From: Eubacteriales bacterium
Lineage (GTDB): Bacteria > Bacillota > Clostridia > Lachnospirales > Lachnospiraceae
DNA: 45,204 nt
Direction: 5' to 3'
NCBI GenBank assembly: GCA_030533235.1
Contig: JAUNJN010000015.1
Coordinates: 1 to 45,204 of the forward strand
Shown piece by piece: positions 43,043-45,204 of the stretch (its first letter is position 1; each line of letters opens with the position of its first letter). The notes under the pieces were generated by a model. That model saw only the letters and a program-made list of their open reading frames with translations. It made no database searches and was not told the DNA's origin. A program made the position numbers and the translations under genes.

Positions 43043-45091
43043 TTATCCTTTTGCCGCAGACTCAAGATATTTTGCCAATTCGGATAACGCAATGGCACCA
43101 ATCATGGCGGCACTTGTCTTCATGCTATGAACCTGAATACGATATAACCGGATTGCTTCCTCTTCGTCCATGTCCTCAGCCGCAAACAGGCTGTCATAAT
43201 AATCGTTAAGTCTCTGCTTATCCTTTCGCCCCTGCAATGTAAAGTCCGCAACCGTCGCAACTAACACATTATGATTCTGTAACAATTCCAATGCCATATC
43301 CCATCGAATTCCTTGAATCGCAGGCAGGAGTTCCTTAGTATCGTCCGATATTACTACTTCATGTAAGCCTTGTTCCATCATTTCATCCGGAAGCATAGAT
43401 ACAATCATTTTCTCCAGGTTGTCCGGATTGATCGGCTTTGGAAGAAATGCCTGAAAGCCCTCTGCCTGATAATACTCCTTTGATTTTGCATTTACGTTTG
43501 CCGTCAAAGCAACGACAGGCGTGTGTGTATTCGGATGATTGGTCATTTCCTTGATTCGGTGCAAGGTTTCAACGCCATCCACATCCGGCATCATATGATC
43601 CAAGAAGATCAAATCATACTTTTGTGTCTTGATTTTTTCCAGACAGTCATATCCGCCGACTGCCTCTGTTATTTGAACCTTTGTCTGTTTTAACAAGCTC
43701 AGGAAAACCTTGCGATTCATCGAATTATCATCCACCAACAAAATCTTTACAGTTGGCGCAACAAAAGAAGCCTGATATCCCTCTTTTTCGGTTCGAATCC
43801 GTATTCTCTTTTCCAGATTTCCCAAAGCCTCGGAATTTACAATATGCTGCTTAATTACGAAATAAAAATCGGAACCTTTTCCATAGACACTATTAACCTG
43901 AAGTTTACTGTTCATTAATTCCAAGAGCTGAGAGGTAATACTAAGTCCAAGTCCTGTTCCCTCGACATTGCGCACACGATAATCATTGATTCTGATAAAC
44001 TCCTCACAAAGCTTTTGCAAATCCTCCTTCTGAATTCCGATGCCGGTATCCTTTACATGAAAGCTAAGCTGTACATCCTCTCCGATTACTTTTCCTTTTA
44101 CGACTAATGATACAGAACCATTTTCCGTATACTTAACCGCATTGTTTAACAAATTGACAAGTATCTGACGAAGCCTTATATCATCCCCGAATAATACAGA
44201 CGGAATGCCTTCATCGACGGACAGGGTAAATGCCAGTTTTTTTGCTCTTGCCTTTGGCGTGAGCATGTTAATGACATCCCGAATCATCCCTCCGAAATCA
44301 TATTCAGCCTCTACCAACTCCATTTTCCCAAATTCAATTTTTGATAAATCTAAAATATCGTTTACAAGGACAAGCAAACTCTGACTGGCATTTTGAATAT
44401 CCATGGCATAGTCGCGGATTGCCGTATTTTCACATTCCCTCAATATCATTGTATTCAATCCGATTACCGTATTAATCGGAGTACGAATCTCATGTGATAC
44501 ATTTGCAAGAAACTTTGTTTTCGCCTCCCCCGCCATAATCGCTTCCTGCTTTTCACGATAAGTTCTTCCAACCGTATCAAGCGTTTCTCCAACCGCAAAG
44601 ATAAACAAAACTACAAGTCCAAAGGCAAGTGTTGCTCCATAGAAAATATTTGTAGTTTGAAAATACGAAATAAACTGAAGCACTGCCGACGCCGATACGC
44701 AAAGCATACCAATGGCAACATATCGATATTGCTTTACATAATGCCGAATGATATCCATAATAATGGTAGCAACCAAAAAGAAGATGGACGTTACACATAT
44801 AATCGCCATAAATCCTATGGTATTTGTATAGTCGACAATGTGCATATTATGCAATGCCGTACATGCAATATAGTCCGCTATACAAATTATTTCCAATGTA
44901 AGATACATTTTATGATATCGCTTGTGCTGAATACGATCCACATAAATCATAAACGGTATCGGAAGCAACATAATCATAAGAAATGCCATATCATTTACAA
45001 TGGAAAGATTTCTGAAAATTAGCTGGTTTAAATCGGAGTTTGCCACCTCCCAGCAGCCGGCAAGAAATAACGCGATAGCCAAATATTGCAA
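43043..45091 (-). CDS. Hybrid histidine kinase (7TM, HisKA, HATPase, receiver, partial HPt)
   Basis: 682 codons from a TTG at 45091; no ATG or RBS is visible. The frame is open upstream to a TAA at 45179-45181 and codes for a further membrane segment there. Six to seven membrane segments, as in 7TMR-DISM kinases; then FLANVSHEIRTPINTVIG (HisKA), NLLNNAVKYTENG and VEGTGLGLSI (HATPase), a receiver (LLVDDNSMNRK, LIFLDHMMPDVDG, LPKPINP) and an HPt with VHSMKTSAAMIG. The HPt is cut by the frameshift. Without an extracellular sensor domain in frame, the N-terminus looks incomplete. Confidence 0.85.
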   Translation of the reverse strand: MQYLAIALFLAGCWEVANSDLNQLIFRNLSIVNDMAFLMIMLLPIPFMIYVDRIQHKRYHKMYLTLEIICIADYIACTALHNMHIVDYTNTIGFMAIICVTSIFFLVATIIMDIIRHYVKQYRYVAIGMLCVSASAVLQFISYFQTTNIFYGATLAFGLVVLFIFAVGETLDTVGRTYREKQEAIMAGEAKTKFLANVSHEIRTPINTVIGLNTMILRECENTAIRDYAMDIQNASQSLLVLVNDILDLSKIEFGKMELVEAEYDFGGMIRDVINMLTPKARAKKLAFTLSVDEGIPSVLFGDDIRLRQILVNLLNNAVKYTENGSVSLVVKGKVIGEDVQLSFHVKDTGIGIQKEDLQKLCEEFIRINDYRVRNVEGTGLGLSITSQLLELMNSKLQVNSVYGKGSDFYFVIKQHIVNSEALGNLEKRIRIRTEKEGYQASFVAPTVKILLVDDNSMNRKVFLSLLKQTKVQITEAVGGYDCLEKIKTQKYDLIFLDHMMPDVDGVETLHRIKEMTNHPNTHTPVVALTANVNAKSKEYYQAEGFQAFLPKPINPDNLEKMIVSMLPDEMMEQGLHEVVISDDTKELLPAIQGIRWDMALELLQNHNVLVATVADFTLQGRKDKQRLNDYYDSLFAAEDMDEEEAIRLYRIQVHSMKTSAAMIGAIALSELAKYLESAAKG

Positions 45092-45204
45092 ATCAAGCGA
45101 GACATGACGCGTAATATGAACAATCAGCGTTATTAAAATTGTTATGCTACTATTACTTTGGCTATTAAATATCGCAACTTATACTATGATTTTTTGATTG
45201 TTTC

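Noticed and set aside
42715-43101. Separate 128-aa gene
   Set aside because: Starts only at TTG inside the kinase gene, has no RBS, and continues its HPt domain.
1-45204. Mobile elements, CRISPR arrays, tRNA genes
   Set aside because: No terminal repeats with transposases, no spaced direct repeats and no cloverleaf-like sequence were found by reading.

Overview
The window looks like chromosomal core DNA from a spore-forming member of the Clostridia, most likely a Lachnospiraceae (Roseburia/Agathobacter-like; genus not certain). Grounds: moderately AT-rich DNA, strong AGGAGG-type ribosome binding sites, endospore genes (yyaC, cotJA-cotJB-cotJC, CotF-type genes behind a sigma-G-like promoter), a leucine T-box before leuA, a glmS ribozyme, and families common in that group (DUF5711, DUF1846, FapA/DUF342, LUD, AIM24, fused Hcy-methyltransferase/MTHFR). 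I see no prophage, transposon, CRISPR array or tRNA.

Layout. 1-153: a strong leftward promoter and a leader with a boxA-like element, probably the start of an rRNA operon beyond the left edge. 202-3738 (-): LysM/pseudo-MPN membrane protein, DUF5711 protein and CvpA protein, ending in a terminator. 3941-4513 (+): yyaC. 4486-7671 (-): coiled-coil membrane protein, HD-domain protein, zinc-dependent phospholipase C-like protein. 7738-9798 (-): leuA under T-box control. 9912-10688 (+): NodB-type deacetylase. 10719-12496 (-): histidine phosphatase, conserved helical protein, ung. 12681-14002 (+): cotJABC. 14087-15752 (-): a tandem AIM24 pair. 15939-18783 (+): a membrane-lipid flippase-like protein and two family 2 glycosyltransferases. 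18790-20852 (-): glmS with its ribozyme. 20858-23785 (-): response regulator, sensor kinase and membrane-anchored partner. 23864-26594 (-): TraX, YitJ-type fusion and a small conserved ORF. 26628-30074 (-): lipid kinase, ThrH, a 77-aa peptide and DUF1846. 30075-34983 (-): thiSFGH-tenI-MATE. 35005-41175 (-): FapA-repeat protein, pseudo-receiver HD-GYP, RsmH, LUD and rhomboid. 41294-41841 (+): CotF-like pair. 41943-45091 (-): response regulator and a hybrid kinase split by a frameshift.

How the genes fit together. There are sporulation genes (yyaC, cotJ, CotF pair), cell-envelope genes (LysM, glycosyltransferases, glmS, lipid kinase, flippase), amino-acid and cofactor metabolism (leuA, ThrH, YitJ, thiamine thiazole branch) and signalling genes (two histidine kinases, an HD and an HD-GYP protein). 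I found no convincing new multi-gene system. The least conventional items are a LysM receptor with an apparently dead JAMM/MPN fold, a FapA protein with ten ~26-residue solenoid repeats, an HD-GYP protein with a dead receiver, a cysteine-rich CotJA extension, a 77-aa RiPP-leader-like peptide next to DUF1846, and a hybrid kinase broken in its HPt domain and apparently at its N-terminus.
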